A stretch of 47,382 nucleotides of DNA from Klebsiella planticola ATCC 33531. Its GTDB lineage: Bacteria > Pseudomonadota > Gammaproteobacteria > Enterobacterales > Enterobacteriaceae. Below, one piece after another: positions 35,851 to 45,561 of this stretch. The notes beneath the pieces are model-generated. The model was not told the origin of the DNA, did not search any database, and saw only the letters and a list, made by a program, of their open reading frames with translations. The translations under genes were made by a program, and so were the position numbers. The stretch lies in the NCBI RefSeq assembly GCF_000735435.1, contig NZ_JMPP01000045.1, positions 1 to 47,382 on the forward strand, in the 5' to 3' direction. Every line of letters starts with the position of its first letter. Positions within the stretch are counted from its first letter, which is position 1.

Positions 35851-38800
35851 ATGTCGCATCAGAGCAACGCTATGAAAATGAATCCCCGAGCATGGTTTAG
35901 CCGCGCTCACCCCTTTACGAAAATCCCTGGACGGGCGCCATTCCCGGCCAACGACCCGAGCGGTGAAAATAGTCTGCGGCCAGAGCTGTTTTCGGCCCTC
36001 CAGATGGAACGTTACGGCCAAAAACTGGCGCATACACATAAGCTGTCGCCGGACAAACTGCCTTACTATCTTCTCAAACGGCTTGGCGATAACGAGGCCG
36101 TGATCACCCATAACTGTTATGCGCTCAATGCCGGGAAAAAATCGAGTATTATGCCCGCAGGCGAGTGGCTTCTTGATAATTATTACCTGATTGAGGAGCA
36201 GATTCGTATTGTCCGCCAGCACCTGCCGAAAAGCTTTGGCAAAGGTCTCCCCGCCCTGATATCGCCACACCAGTGCCCGCGTATTTACGATATCGCCTCT
36301 GAAGCGATTGCCCACGGGGACGGACGCTGGGACGTAGCCAGCCTCACCAGTTATATCGCCGCCTATCAGCAGGTGACGCCGCTGACTTTAGGCGAGGTCT
36401 GGGCTTTACCTGGCATGCTGCGTCTGTCGCTGATCGAAAACCTGCGTCGTGTCAGTATCGAAGTGGTAAAAGCCCAGCAAGAGCGCAGCCTGGCGGACAC
36501 ATGGCTCACGCGGATTTTCGAATGTGCGGAGAATACGCCCGCCGATTTAATCATGGTGGTTGCCGACATGGCGCGCGCGCGACCGCCGCTCAGCAGCGCG
36601 TTTGTCGCGGAACTGGTACGTCGCCTGCAGGGGCATGGCAATGCGCTGGCGCTGCCGTTGACCTGGGTGGACCAACGTCTTGCTGAACAGGGCGTGACGA
36701 CCGAGGTTCTCATTCACCGCTTCAATCAACAGCTTGCCGCCAGCCAGCTTTCTGTCAGCAACAGCATCGCGGGTTTACGTTTGCTGAGCGAAACAAACTG
36801 GGCCGATTTTGCCGAGACGATCAGCGTCGTGGAGCAGACATTGCGTCTTGACCCAGCCGATACCTATTCCCGGATGCACTTTGATACCCGGGATCATTAC
36901 CGCCATGTCATCGAGATTCTGGCCAGAGACAGTCGGTTCAGCGAGCCCGAAGTCGCCAGGCGGGTGCTGGCGCTTTCTCAGGAAAACGCGCCCGCCACGC
37001 CGGGACATCATGTGGGTTATTATCTGGCAGGTGAAGGCCGCGAACAGCTGGAAGTGCAACTCTGCGCTGACACTCCAGGACTTATCCGGCTGCGGCACAG
37101 TTTCAACAAAATCCCCTTGTTGTCATGGCTCGGCAGTCTCAGTTTGTTAACGACGGCCGTAACGGCCGGAATCCTGCACGCCACTGCGCAACAGGGAATG
37201 GGCTGGATACTGATCCTTTTGGCGGTGCCGCTGATTGTGGCGGTGAGCCAGTTAATCAGCGATCTGCTCAGCGAAGCGACCACCCGTTTTCGCACTCCCC
37301 GGCCTTTGCCACGAATGGATTTTTCCGCGGGAATTCCCGCTGACTGTGCGACGATGGTGGTTATTCCCTGTATGCTGACCAGCCACGCAAGCATCAGTCA
37401 GCTCCTCACCAGTCTTGAAGTGTGCTGGCTGGGCAATCAGAATGAATACCTCCGCTTCGCTCTTCTCACTGATTTTGCTGATTCAACGGTTGAAAATCCG
37501 CCGGAAAACGCCCTGCTGCTCAGGCAGGCCATCACGGAAACAGAGGCGCTTAACCGACGCTATCCCGGCAACCGCCCACGCTTTTATCTTCTGCACCGTC
37601 AGCCTGAATGGATCCCGGCACAGGAAACATGGATGGGTCATGAACGTAAGCGGGGAAAACTGGCATTGTTGAACCACTGGTTGCGCCACCCGGCAAACCA
37701 GTTTTCCAGTGTCGCCGGGCTGCCTGCGCACCAGCTGCCGGGCCCGATTAAATATGTCATCACCCTGGACAGCGATACGCTTTTGCCACGCGACACCGCG
37801 CATAAACTGGTCGCAACCATGGCGCACCCGCTCAACCAGCCAGTGTATGATCCGCTGCGACAGAGGGTCGTCAAAGGGTATGGTATTTTACAGCCGGGAC
37901 TGGCAGAGGAGATGCCGCGTAACGGACAGGGGCGCTATGCTGCCCTACGCAGCAGCGTACCGGGTAATAATCCCTATTCGATGATGTCTTCGGATATCTA
38001 TCAGGATCTCTTCGGCGAAGGGTCGTTCGTTGGTAAAGGGATTTATGACGTCGATATCTTTGTCCAGGCCACAGCCAACGCCTGCCCGGAAAATCTGGTT
38101 CTCAGCCATGATTTACTCGAAGGGTGCTATGCCCGCTCCGGGCTACTCAGTGAAGTCTTACTCTACGAACAATACCCAAACAACTATCTATCAGACGTTG
38201 CGCGCCGTACGCGCTGGATCCGTGGCGACTGGCAGCTGCTTAACTGGCTCAGCCCGTACGTCAGAAAAGCGGATGGAACGCGGGATAAAAATCCGTTATC
38301 TCCGCTCTCCTGGTGGAAGTTATTTGATAATTTACGCCGCAGCCTGGTCGCCCCGTCGTTACTGGTACTTCTTTTTTGTTCCCTGCTCTGGGTTCCCAAC
38401 CCGCTCTACTGGCTTGGCGCGCTGACGCTGGTGTGGTTATTGCCGGCGGCTCTGAGTATCCTTCACGACCTTCTTCATAAACCCCCTCGTCGCCCGTTGC
38501 GGCTACATCTTCCGCTGGTCGCCGCCGGCGCGCTGAAGCGGCTCTCCCGGATCGCACTCAATTTTGTTCTCCTGCCGCACGAGGCCGGATATTCATGCTA
38601 TGCCATTACGGTGACGCTCTGGCGTCTTGCTATCAGTCAGCGCAATCTCATCCAGTGGGCCAGCCACGCGCCGGACAGCCAGCGGTCCCACCTTTCGGTG
38701 CTGCGTTTTTATCGGGCGATGTGGCTTAATGTGGTCTCCGGGGTCGCCCTGGCGATGATGACGTATCATTTTGCCCCACCGCTGCTGGCTATCGCCCTGC

Positions 38801-41800
38801 CCGTTGCAATGCTGTGGTGTCTGGCGCCGCTACTGATGAGCGGGTTAAGCCGCCAGCCTGTGCGTAAGACGATAGCACTGAATCCGGACCAGAAGCAGCT
38901 GCTGCGTCAGACGAGCCGCGAAATCTGGGCCTTCTTTGAGACCTTTGCCACGGCAAAAGAAAACTGGCTTCCCCCGGATAATTATCAGGAAATACCGCAG
39001 CCCACCGTCGCACATCGCACCTCCCCCACCAATATCGGGCTCTCCCTGATGGCCAACCTGACCGCCTGGGATTTTGGCTACCTGCCCGGGGGCGAGGTGT
39101 TGCAACGCGTGACGCTGACGCTCGACTCGCTGGATAAAATGGAACACTTCCGCGGCCACCTCTTTAACTGGTATGACACCCGCACGCTCGCCCCGCTCAA
39201 CCCACGCTATGTCTCAAGCGTTGACAGCGGCAATATGGCGGGTCATTTACTGACATTACGCGAAGGCCTGTCCGCGATGCGTTATCAGCCGGTGTTGAAC
39301 AGCGAGCAGCTGCTGGCCGGGCTGAACGACACGTTGATTATTCTGGAAAAATACTGGGGGCAAAACGCGCCAACCGGCCTGCGACTGCTGCGCAAGCACT
39401 GTCTGAATGCGGTGTCGTTGCCTGCGGGCCAGCTGTTCGGCGAACTGAAGAAAATGCGCGCCCAATGTAACCATCTGACGACGCAGTGTGCTCAGGAAAA
39501 CCCGCGGGTGGTGCGCTGGACAGCGCATCTTGAACATCAGCTGGTGCAACTGTGCCATGAATGGTCGCATCTACTGGGCTGGTTACCCCAGACGTATAAT
39601 GAACCGCAGCTACCGACGCTGAGCTGGCTCGCCAGCGCGAGCTATAGCGGCGAAGGAACGCCTCCGGCATCGGTTACGGCGCTGGCCCGCATGCGGCTGA
39701 AGATTCTCACTGAACTTGAACAGCGGTTGAACGATCATGCGAGAATGGATTTTGCCTTTCTGTACAGCGAAGCGACCTGTCTGCTCAGCGTCGGCTATAA
39801 CTGTGATACCAATACTGCGGATAAAAGCCATTACGATCTGCTGCCCTCTGAAATCCGCCTGACCAGTTTTCTCGCCATCGCGACGAATCAGTTACCGTTA
39901 AAAAGCTGGTATGCCCTGGGGCGGCTGTTCACCACCATTGATCATGACACCGCGCTGATGTCATGGAGCGGTTCGATGTTTGAATACCTGATGCCGAATC
40001 TGGTGATGCCCACCTGGCCCGGCTGCCTGCTGGATGAAATGAGCCAGTCAGCGGTGAAACGTCAGATACACTGGGGCAAAGAGCGTGGCGTGCCATGGGG
40101 GGTCTCGGAGTCCGGCTATCATGCTTTTGATGTTCAGCACAATTATCAGTACCAGGCATTTGGCGTACCGGGCCTCGGTCTGCGGCGAGGACTGGCCGAC
40201 GATATGGTGATCGCCCCGTACGCCACGCTGCTGGCACTGATGGTCTCCCCGTACAAGGCCTGCGACAATTTGCTCAGCCTGGAAAAAAACGGCGCGCGCG
40301 GCGAATACGGTTTTTATGAGGCGCTGGACTATACCCCCTCCCGCCTCGCGACCGGGCAACTGTATGCTGTCGTCCAGTCCTGGATGGCGCATCATCAGGG
40401 GATGGCATTTCAGGCGCTGGCTCACGTGCTGCTTAACGCCCCGATGACCGAGCGATTCATGTCCAGTACCGCCTTCCGCTCGGCGAGCCTGTTGCTGCAG
40501 GAACGCGTCCCGGATGCGGTCGATCTCTACAGCCCGCGCCGTCATTTCGAATCCCATGAAGGGAGAGTCAAACCGGTTCGCTATGAACCGCGTATTTTCA
40601 GCGGAGCAGATACCCCGGTCCCTGAAGTGCAGCTGTTGTCCAACGGCCATTACCATCTGATGCTGACCCCAGGCGGCGGCGGTTACAGCCGCTGGAACAA
40701 TCTTGCCCTCACGCGCTGGCGCAGCGATACGACCCGCGATAACTGGGGAGCATTCTGCTATATCCGCGATTCGCAAACGGAGGAAGTCTGGAGCAACACC
40801 TGGCATCCCATCGGCACAGATGCCGATAGCGGCGACGAAGCGATCTTTACCGATGCCGGCGCTGAGTTCCGGCGGACTTTCGGTTCGCTGAGCGTCAGAA
40901 CTCAGATTGTGGTCTCCCCGGAAGATGACATTGAACTGCGGCGGCTCACCCTGGTACACAGAGGACGGCTGCCCCGTGACCTTGAACTGACGACCTATTG
41001 CGAAGTGGTGCTGGCGCCCGACGCCAGCGATCGGGCGCATCCGGCATTCAGCAATTTGTTCATTCAGACGGAGATTAACCCCGATCGTGAGGCGATCCTC
41101 TGTCATCGCCGCCCGCGCTCGCCGGATGAACAAACCCCCTGCATGCTGCACATGGTGGTCGTGCATGGTAACAGCAGTAAAAGTATCTCGTTTGAAACGG
41201 ACAGAGCCCGGTTTCTGGGTCGCGGCAGAACCCCTTCAGATGCGCAGACAGCCGGGAAAAATGGCGCGCTCAGCAACACCTCTGGGGCGGTACTGGATCC
41301 GATACTGGCGATACGCCACGCGATTACGCTGCTGCCGGGACAACCGGTTACGATTGATATCGTCTATGGCATCGGCGAAAGCCGCCAGCAAAGTCTGGCG
41401 TTACTGGAAAAATATCGGGATCACCCCATCGCTGACCGTATCTTTGAGCTGGCGTGGTCCCATAGCCTGGTGGTATTACGCCAGATGAATGCCAGTGAAG
41501 ATGATGCCACGCTGTTTAACCGTCTCGCCAGTGCGGTGCTTTATCCCTGTCAGGAACTGCGGGCCGACGGCCAGATTATCAGCCGTAACCGACGAGGCCA
41601 GTCCGGCCTGTGGGGTTGGGCTATATCTGGCGATCTGCCGATAGTGCTGCTCAGCATCACCAGCGAAGAGAGCATCGCCTCGGTCACTACCCTTGTGCAG
41701 GCGCACCGATACTGGCGGCAGAAAGGACTGGAGGTCGACCTTGTGATCCTCAATGAGAGTCCCGGCGGCTATCAACAGATACTGCAAAACCAGATTATGG

Positions 41801-44454
41801 ATTTGATTTATGCCCGCTCTGGAGCCAGCCTGCTGGATCAGTCGGGCGGCATTTTTGTCCGCAATGGCGAACATCTCTCCGCCGAAGATAAGCAGCTTCT
41901 GATGAGCGTGGCCTGTTTGTATCTTGATGATCGCGCCGGCGGACTCAGTGAACAGCTTAACCAGCGCATTCATACGTTAACCCCGCCGACCAGGCGATTC
42001 ATTGCGCACGCGGCGGCACAGAGAAACCAACATGTCGACTGGACACCGGATAGCGGTAAGTTACGCCACTTCAACGGCTACGGAGGCTTTTCAGAGGACG
42101 GGCGGGAGTATCAGATTGTCCTCAGCGAAAACCAGCCGACGCCAGCGCCCTGGTCAAATGTCCTGGCTAATCCCGGTTTTGGCAGCGTTATCTCGGAGGC
42201 GGGACAAGCCTACAGCTGGTATGAGAATGCGCATGAGTACCGGTTGACGCCGTGGGAAAACGATCCGGTAAGCGATCGCAGCGGCGAAGCCTTTTATCTG
42301 CGCGATGAAGAGAGCGGCGCATGCTGGTCGCCGACGGTATTGCCGGTGCGCGGACACGGTGATTATCTCACCCGCCACGGGTTTGGCTACAGCGTGTTTT
42401 CCCATCGTGAAAGCGGGATAGACAGTGAACTGACGGTACTGGTCGCCGAACAGGCGGCGGTTAAACTGGCGATCCTGACGCTCAGTAATAACTCGGGGCG
42501 AACACGGAAACTGTCGGTCACCGGCTATGCTGAATGGACGCTCGGAGATTTACGCACCCGCACCGCCTCCCATATCGTGACGTATCCCGTCACCCTTTCC
42601 GCGGGTTGCGGGGTGCTGGCCAATAATTTTTACGCTGCTAACGGCGGCGAGCGCACGGCATTCTTTGCCGTCAGCGGTTCTTACTGCTCGCTGACGGGCG
42701 ACCGCCGCGAGTTTATTGGGCGCAATGGCTCATTGCAAAATCCGCAGGCGATGGCACTGCGCAGGCTCTCGGGGAAAACAGGCGCCGGCCTGGATCCCTG
42801 CGCCGCAGTACAATCCGCGGCAACCTTAATTGATGGCGATCAGCGGACCTTTATCTTCGTCCTTGGCGCGGAAGAAAACCATAGCCGCGCTCAGGAGACG
42901 CTTGCCCGCTATCTCAATGAAGATACCGTCCGCCAGGAACTGAATAATGTTCACCGCTACTGGCATAACGCGCTCGATAAAATCGTGGTGACGACCCCGG
43001 ATACCACCGTGAATTTACTGGTCAACGGCTGGCTGCTGTATCAGACGATGGCCTGTCGCCTGATGGCGCGTAGCGGATACTATCAATCCGGCGGCGCATT
43101 TGGTTTTCGCGATCAGCTGCAGGATACACTGGCTCTCAGCCACGCCGCCCCGGAAAAAATGCGCGAACAAATTGTACTCTGCGCCTCCCGGCAGTTTATT
43201 GAAGGAGATGTGCAGCACTGGTGGCATCCCCCGCACGGTAACGGCGTACGGACACGTTGTTCTGATGACTACCTCTGGCTGCCGTTTGCCGTCTGTCACT
43301 ATGTCGAAACGGTCGGTGACCCAGAAATACTGGACCTGAATATCCCTTATCTGCAGGGGCGTCCGCTCTCCGCTGGCGAAGAGTCGGTTTACGATACCCC
43401 GGTCCAGAGCAGTAGCGAAGAGACGCTCTGGTTACACTGCGTCAAAGCCATTGAGCACGGATTACAGTCCGGACCGCACGGTCTCCCGCTAATGGGCGCG
43501 GGTGACTGGAATGACGGGATGAACCGGGTTGGCATTGAGGGTAAAGGTGAAAGCGTCTGGCTGGGCTTCTTCCTGTACGATATTTTACAACGCTTCGCTT
43601 CACTTGCCGATCGGCGCCAGGATGACGCAGTCGCGTCCCTGTGTCGTCGCGAGGCGCTGCGTTTGCAAAACAATCTCGAAGCCTCCGCCTGGGACGGCGA
43701 ATGGTACCGGCGAGGATATTTTGACGATGGGACTCCCCTCGGGTCAAAAGCTTCGCAGGACTGCCGAATTGATGCGATTGCCCAGAGCTGGTCGGTGCTC
43801 TCCGGCGCGGTCAGCCGGACGCGCAGCGAGCTGGCGATGCAGGCGCTGGATAAGTACCTGGTGGATAACGAGGGCGGATTAATAAAACTATTAACCCCGC
43901 CGTTCGACGGCCACGGCCCTAATCCGGGCTATATCCAGGGCTATCTGCCCGGCGTGCGGGAAAACGGCGGGCAGTATACTCACGGCGCCATCTGGGCGGT
44001 CATGGCGTTTGCCCGCATGGGGAACGCGGAACGCGCGTGGCAGCTATGGTCGATGATCAATCCGATAAACCACGCGCTGGATGCCGATGGCGTGGAAAAA
44101 TATATGGCGGAGCCCTATGTGATGAGTGCGGATGTCTACAGTGTCGCCCCGCATAGCGGCCGGGCCGGGTGGAGCTGGTATACCGGTTCAGCGGGCTGGG
44201 CATATCGTCTGCTGACAGAGGAGCTGCTGGGAATAAAACGCGGCGCGACGTCCTTCACCGTTCACCCGCTGCTGCCGGCCAGCTGGCCCTCTTTTGCCCT
44301 GACTTATCAATACCGCGATAGTCAGTATCGCATTACCGTCTCACGTGGCGACGGGCAATACCAGGCCACCCTGGATGGCCTGCTCCTCGCCGACGATACC
44401 ATTCCGCTGCTGGATGACGGACAGCCCCATAGCCTCGATATCATTCAGAACTGA
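35851..44454 (+). CDS. ndvB: Cyclic beta-1,2-glucan synthase (NdvB/ChvB/Cgs type)
   Basis: The 2867-residue inner-membrane enzyme has the full length of the rhizobial/Brucella enzymes (about 2800-2870). Membrane segments lie at about 423-475 and 830-990. Between them is the GT84 glucosyltransferase with ITLDSDTLLPRD near residue 638 and the TRWIRGDWQ (R-x-x-RW-type) motif near 787. A glycoamylase-like domain (about 1370-1530) carries GERGVPWG-type KERGVPWGVSESGYHAFD. Two carbohydrate-binding/GH94 parts follow, with DDYLWLPF near 2471 and GAGDWNDGMN, whose Asp2555 is the likely catalytic acid, then GGQYTHGAIW. The enzyme polymerises, cyclises and trims glucan exported to the periplasm. No CgtA/NdvA exporter is adjacent. 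The start is uncertain: ATG at 35851, 35872 or 35878, none with a strong ribosome site. Confidence 0.93.
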   Translation: MSHQSNAMKMNPRAWFSRAHPFTKIPGRAPFPANDPSGENSLRPELFSALQMERYGQKLAHTHKLSPDKLPYYLLKRLGDNEAVITHNCYALNAGKKSSIMPAGEWLLDNYYLIEEQIRIVRQHLPKSFGKGLPALISPHQCPRIYDIASEAIAHGDGRWDVASLTSYIAAYQQVTPLTLGEVWALPGMLRLSLIENLRRVSIEVVKAQQERSLADTWLTRIFECAENTPADLIMVVADMARARPPLSSAFVAELVRRLQGHGNALALPLTWVDQRLAEQGVTTEVLIHRFNQQLAASQLSVSNSIAGLRLLSETNWADFAETISVVEQTLRLDPADTYSRMHFDTRDHYRHVIEILARDSRFSEPEVARRVLALSQENAPATPGHHVGYYLAGEGREQLEVQLCADTPGLIRLRHSFNKIPLLSWLGSLSLLTTAVTAGILHATAQQGMGWILILLAVPLIVAVSQLISDLLSEATTRFRTPRPLPRMDFSAGIPADCATMVVIPCMLTSHASISQLLTSLEVCWLGNQNEYLRFALLTDFADSTVENPPENALLLRQAITETEALNRRYPGNRPRFYLLHRQPEWIPAQETWMGHERKRGKLALLNHWLRHPANQFSSVAGLPAHQLPGPIKYVITLDSDTLLPRDTAHKLVATMAHPLNQPVYDPLRQRVVKGYGILQPGLAEEMPRNGQGRYAALRSSVPGNNPYSMMSSDIYQDLFGEGSFVGKGIYDVDIFVQATANACPENLVLSHDLLEGCYARSGLLSEVLLYEQYPNNYLSDVARRTRWIRGDWQLLNWLSPYVRKADGTRDKNPLSPLSWWKLFDNLRRSLVAPSLLVLLFCSLLWVPNPLYWLGALTLVWLLPAALSILHDLLHKPPRRPLRLHLPLVAAGALKRLSRIALNFVLLPHEAGYSCYAITVTLWRLAISQRNLIQWASHAPDSQRSHLSVLRFYRAMWLNVVSGVALAMMTYHFAPPLLAIALPVAMLWCLAPLLMSGLSRQPVRKTIALNPDQKQLLRQTSREIWAFFETFATAKENWLPPDNYQEIPQPTVAHRTSPTNIGLSLMANLTAWDFGYLPGGEVLQRVTLTLDSLDKMEHFRGHLFNWYDTRTLAPLNPRYVSSVDSGNMAGHLLTLREGLSAMRYQPVLNSEQLLAGLNDTLIILEKYWGQNAPTGLRLLRKHCLNAVSLPAGQLFGELKKMRAQCNHLTTQCAQENPRVVRWTAHLEHQLVQLCHEWSHLLGWLPQTYNEPQLPTLSWLASASYSGEGTPPASVTALARMRLKILTELEQRLNDHARMDFAFLYSEATCLLSVGYNCDTNTADKSHYDLLPSEIRLTSFLAIATNQLPLKSWYALGRLFTTIDHDTALMSWSGSMFEYLMPNLVMPTWPGCLLDEMSQSAVKRQIHWGKERGVPWGVSESGYHAFDVQHNYQYQAFGVPGLGLRRGLADDMVIAPYATLLALMVSPYKACDNLLSLEKNGARGEYGFYEALDYTPSRLATGQLYAVVQSWMAHHQGMAFQALAHVLLNAPMTERFMSSTAFRSASLLLQERVPDAVDLYSPRRHFESHEGRVKPVRYEPRIFSGADTPVPEVQLLSNGHYHLMLTPGGGGYSRWNNLALTRWRSDTTRDNWGAFCYIRDSQTEEVWSNTWHPIGTDADSGDEAIFTDAGAEFRRTFGSLSVRTQIVVSPEDDIELRRLTLVHRGRLPRDLELTTYCEVVLAPDASDRAHPAFSNLFIQTEINPDREAILCHRRPRSPDEQTPCMLHMVVVHGNSSKSISFETDRARFLGRGRTPSDAQTAGKNGALSNTSGAVLDPILAIRHAITLLPGQPVTIDIVYGIGESRQQSLALLEKYRDHPIADRIFELAWSHSLVVLRQMNASEDDATLFNRLASAVLYPCQELRADGQIISRNRRGQSGLWGWAISGDLPIVLLSITSEESIASVTTLVQAHRYWRQKGLEVDLVILNESPGGYQQILQNQIMDLIYARSGASLLDQSGGIFVRNGEHLSAEDKQLLMSVACLYLDDRAGGLSEQLNQRIHTLTPPTRRFIAHAAAQRNQHVDWTPDSGKLRHFNGYGGFSEDGREYQIVLSENQPTPAPWSNVLANPGFGSVISEAGQAYSWYENAHEYRLTPWENDPVSDRSGEAFYLRDEESGACWSPTVLPVRGHGDYLTRHGFGYSVFSHRESGIDSELTVLVAEQAAVKLAILTLSNNSGRTRKLSVTGYAEWTLGDLRTRTASHIVTYPVTLSAGCGVLANNFYAANGGERTAFFAVSGSYCSLTGDRREFIGRNGSLQNPQAMALRRLSGKTGAGLDPCAAVQSAATLIDGDQRTFIFVLGAEENHSRAQETLARYLNEDTVRQELNNVHRYWHNALDKIVVTTPDTTVNLLVNGWLLYQTMACRLMARSGYYQSGGAFGFRDQLQDTLALSHAAPEKMREQIVLCASRQFIEGDVQHWWHPPHGNGVRTRCSDDYLWLPFAVCHYVETVGDPEILDLNIPYLQGRPLSAGEESVYDTPVQSSSEETLWLHCVKAIEHGLQSGPHGLPLMGAGDWNDGMNRVGIEGKGESVWLGFFLYDILQRFASLADRRQDDAVASLCRREALRLQNNLEASAWDGEWYRRGYFDDGTPLGSKASQDCRIDAIAQSWSVLSGAVSRTRSELAMQALDKYLVDNEGGLIKLLTPPFDGHGPNPGYIQGYLPGVRENGGQYTHGAIWAVMAFARMGNAERAWQLWSMINPINHALDADGVEKYMAEPYVMSADVYSVAPHSGRAGWSWYTGSAGWAYRLLTEELLGIKRGATSFTVHPLLPASWPSFALTYQYRDSQYRITVSRGDGQYQATLDGLLLADDTIPLLDDGQPHSLDIIQN

Positions 44455-44466
44455 TGGCAAACAACC

Positions 44467-44504
44467 CGCGCATTAACGCCAGTCGTTAATGCGCGAATTA
44501 TTTT
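44467..44504 (+). terminator. Terminator of the cyclic glucan synthase gene
   Basis: CGCGCATTAACG (44467-44478) and CGTTAATGCGCG (44484-44495) pair perfectly over 12 bp around CCAGT, followed by AATTATTTT. It starts 12 bases after the stop codon. Confidence 0.8.
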
Positions 44505-44750
44505 GGCCAATATTCATTGGCGCGCTGCATCGAGAAATTATCCAAATTTTATTTGGCTTAGCTATTTGGCTTAGCCGGTTAACTGCGGTGAGACAATATG
44601 ATTTCGTTATCAATTTCTCCCCGCCGCGTGCAATTGCGCGAGGATCCATTAACGGCTCGTCTTTAGCCTCTTCAGCGCAGAAATATAATAAAAAGAATAA
44701 CCGTCAAGAAAGGCGTATAATAAATAACACACCCCTCAGAGAATAAATTT
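44505..44750. other. AT-rich intergenic region before the second zinc-ribbon gene
   Basis: No convincing coding sequence. It contains a short direct repeat TATTTGGCTTAGC (about 44548-44573, two copies nearly adjacent) and a good -10 candidate TATAAT at 44716-44721. The -10 is 30 bases before the next ATG and has no clear -35. AT content is visibly higher than in the surrounding backbone. Confidence 0.5.
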
Positions 44751-44927
44751 ATGTCTTACACCAGTGGAATCAGACAGTTCAAAGAAAGACCTGTCCATGT
44801 CACTTGCCCCGCCTGTTCCTGCATAGCAGACCAGAAGGCCGGTAAATTACGCAAAGATGCGATTCTGCACTGCCCGCAATGCGGATTACACTTCCGACCC
44901 TCAGAATGCTGGTGTATTGGCGGCTGA
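44751..44927 (+). CDS. Small CPxC zinc-ribbon protein, paralogue of the 35550 gene
   Basis: A 58-residue protein starting MSYTSGIRQFKERP with two knuckles, TCPAC and HCPQC, spaced by 18 residues exactly as in the 35550-35714 product. Both share the pattern K-x-R-x-x-A-x-L before the second knuckle. Extra cysteines lie after the first knuckle (SCIAD) and at the C terminus (ECWCIGG). The ribosome site is poor (CAGAGAATAAATTT before the ATG). Both copies read in the same direction and bracket the 8.6-kb glucan synthase gene. Function unknown; a single Zn site is expected. Confidence 0.72.
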   Translation: MSYTSGIRQFKERPVHVTCPACSCIADQKAGKLRKDAILHCPQCGLHFRPSECWCIGG

Positions 44928-44952
44928 GCAGCAAGTCAATCTCAACCCTTTA

Positions 44953-44974
44953 AAAACAGCAACATACCTGTTTT
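44953..44974. promoter_or_regulatory. AT-rich inverted repeat between two small genes
   Basis: AAAACAG (44953-44959) and CTGTTTT (44968-44974) with an eight-base spacer lie between the zinc-ribbon stop and the next ATG. It could be a weak terminator of the upstream gene or an operator for the downstream one. Confidence 0.35.
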
Positions 44975-44998
44975 ACCACGGCGATAAAGGAAAGGCTT

Positions 44999-45271
44999 AT
45001 GAAAACCAGAAAAGATATTTTTATTGAAGGCGATATTCTTGCCAGCCGTCATCCTGGAGAAGCGAACCAGCCTTTCTGCATCCATAGGGTAAGGTTTAGC
45101 AATGGTAAATATGCGATTATTCGGGCAGCAACAGGGCGATGCTTCATTCCCGGAGAAATGATCCAACGACAGGGTAACGAATGGTTTTACAACCATGTAA
45201 AAATTCGTTTGCTCGGCTTTGAATATCTTGATGAAAAAGAATCCGCCAGACAATTTATTGAGTGTTTTTGA
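44999..45271 (+). CDS. Hypothetical 90-residue protein
   Basis: I do not recognise this protein. It is 90 residues, soluble, without a signal peptide or membrane segment, starting MKTRKDIFIEGDILASRHP. The alternation of charged and hydrophobic residues (VRFSNGKYAIIRAATGRCF, WFYNHVKIRLLGFEYL) suggests a small beta-rich fold. A good ribosome site (AAAGGAAAGG) precedes the ATG, which supports real translation. It lies 71 bases after the second zinc-ribbon gene in the same direction, in the AT-rich segment, and may share its transcript. Confidence 0.6.
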   Translation: MKTRKDIFIEGDILASRHPGEANQPFCIHRVRFSNGKYAIIRAATGRCFIPGEMIQRQGNEWFYNHVKIRLLGFEYLDEKESARQFIECF

Positions 45272-45561
45272 TATTCATGAACGCGCTATCAGAAATAACA
45301 TCTGCGCTGTAAACTCACGTCATTAAACCGACGCTGCGTCCGGCGTTTTTGCCACCCGGTTCACCCGGCGCCCTGGCCTGCCAGTGTGCATAAACCGTTT
45401 GAAGCACCTTAACGCGTTGGTGGAAAGGATGAGTCCTGCTTGTCGCGCTGATTTATGTCCGAGGCGCAACGGGCGGCGAAGGCCATCAGCAGATTTTTCT
45501 TCCGGTCGCATGGTGAGTATAATTCGCCCTCTACATTCACCGATCGCTGCTGGCTAATGGT
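45272..45561. other. Intergenic region without a recognised gene
   Basis: Base composition returns to GC-rich after about 45330. Minus-strand translation from 45511 gives an uninterrupted basic 62-residue stretch (ends VAKTPDAASV), but without a ribosome site or known family. I see no promoter or hairpin of note. Confidence 0.4.

Noticed and set aside
44489-44746. 85-residue open frame after the glucan synthase
   Set aside because: It starts inside the terminator stem, has no ribosome site and lacks recognisable features.
45323-45511. 62-residue leftward basic open frame
   Set aside because: No ribosome site or family match; kept only as a remark in the intergenic entry.
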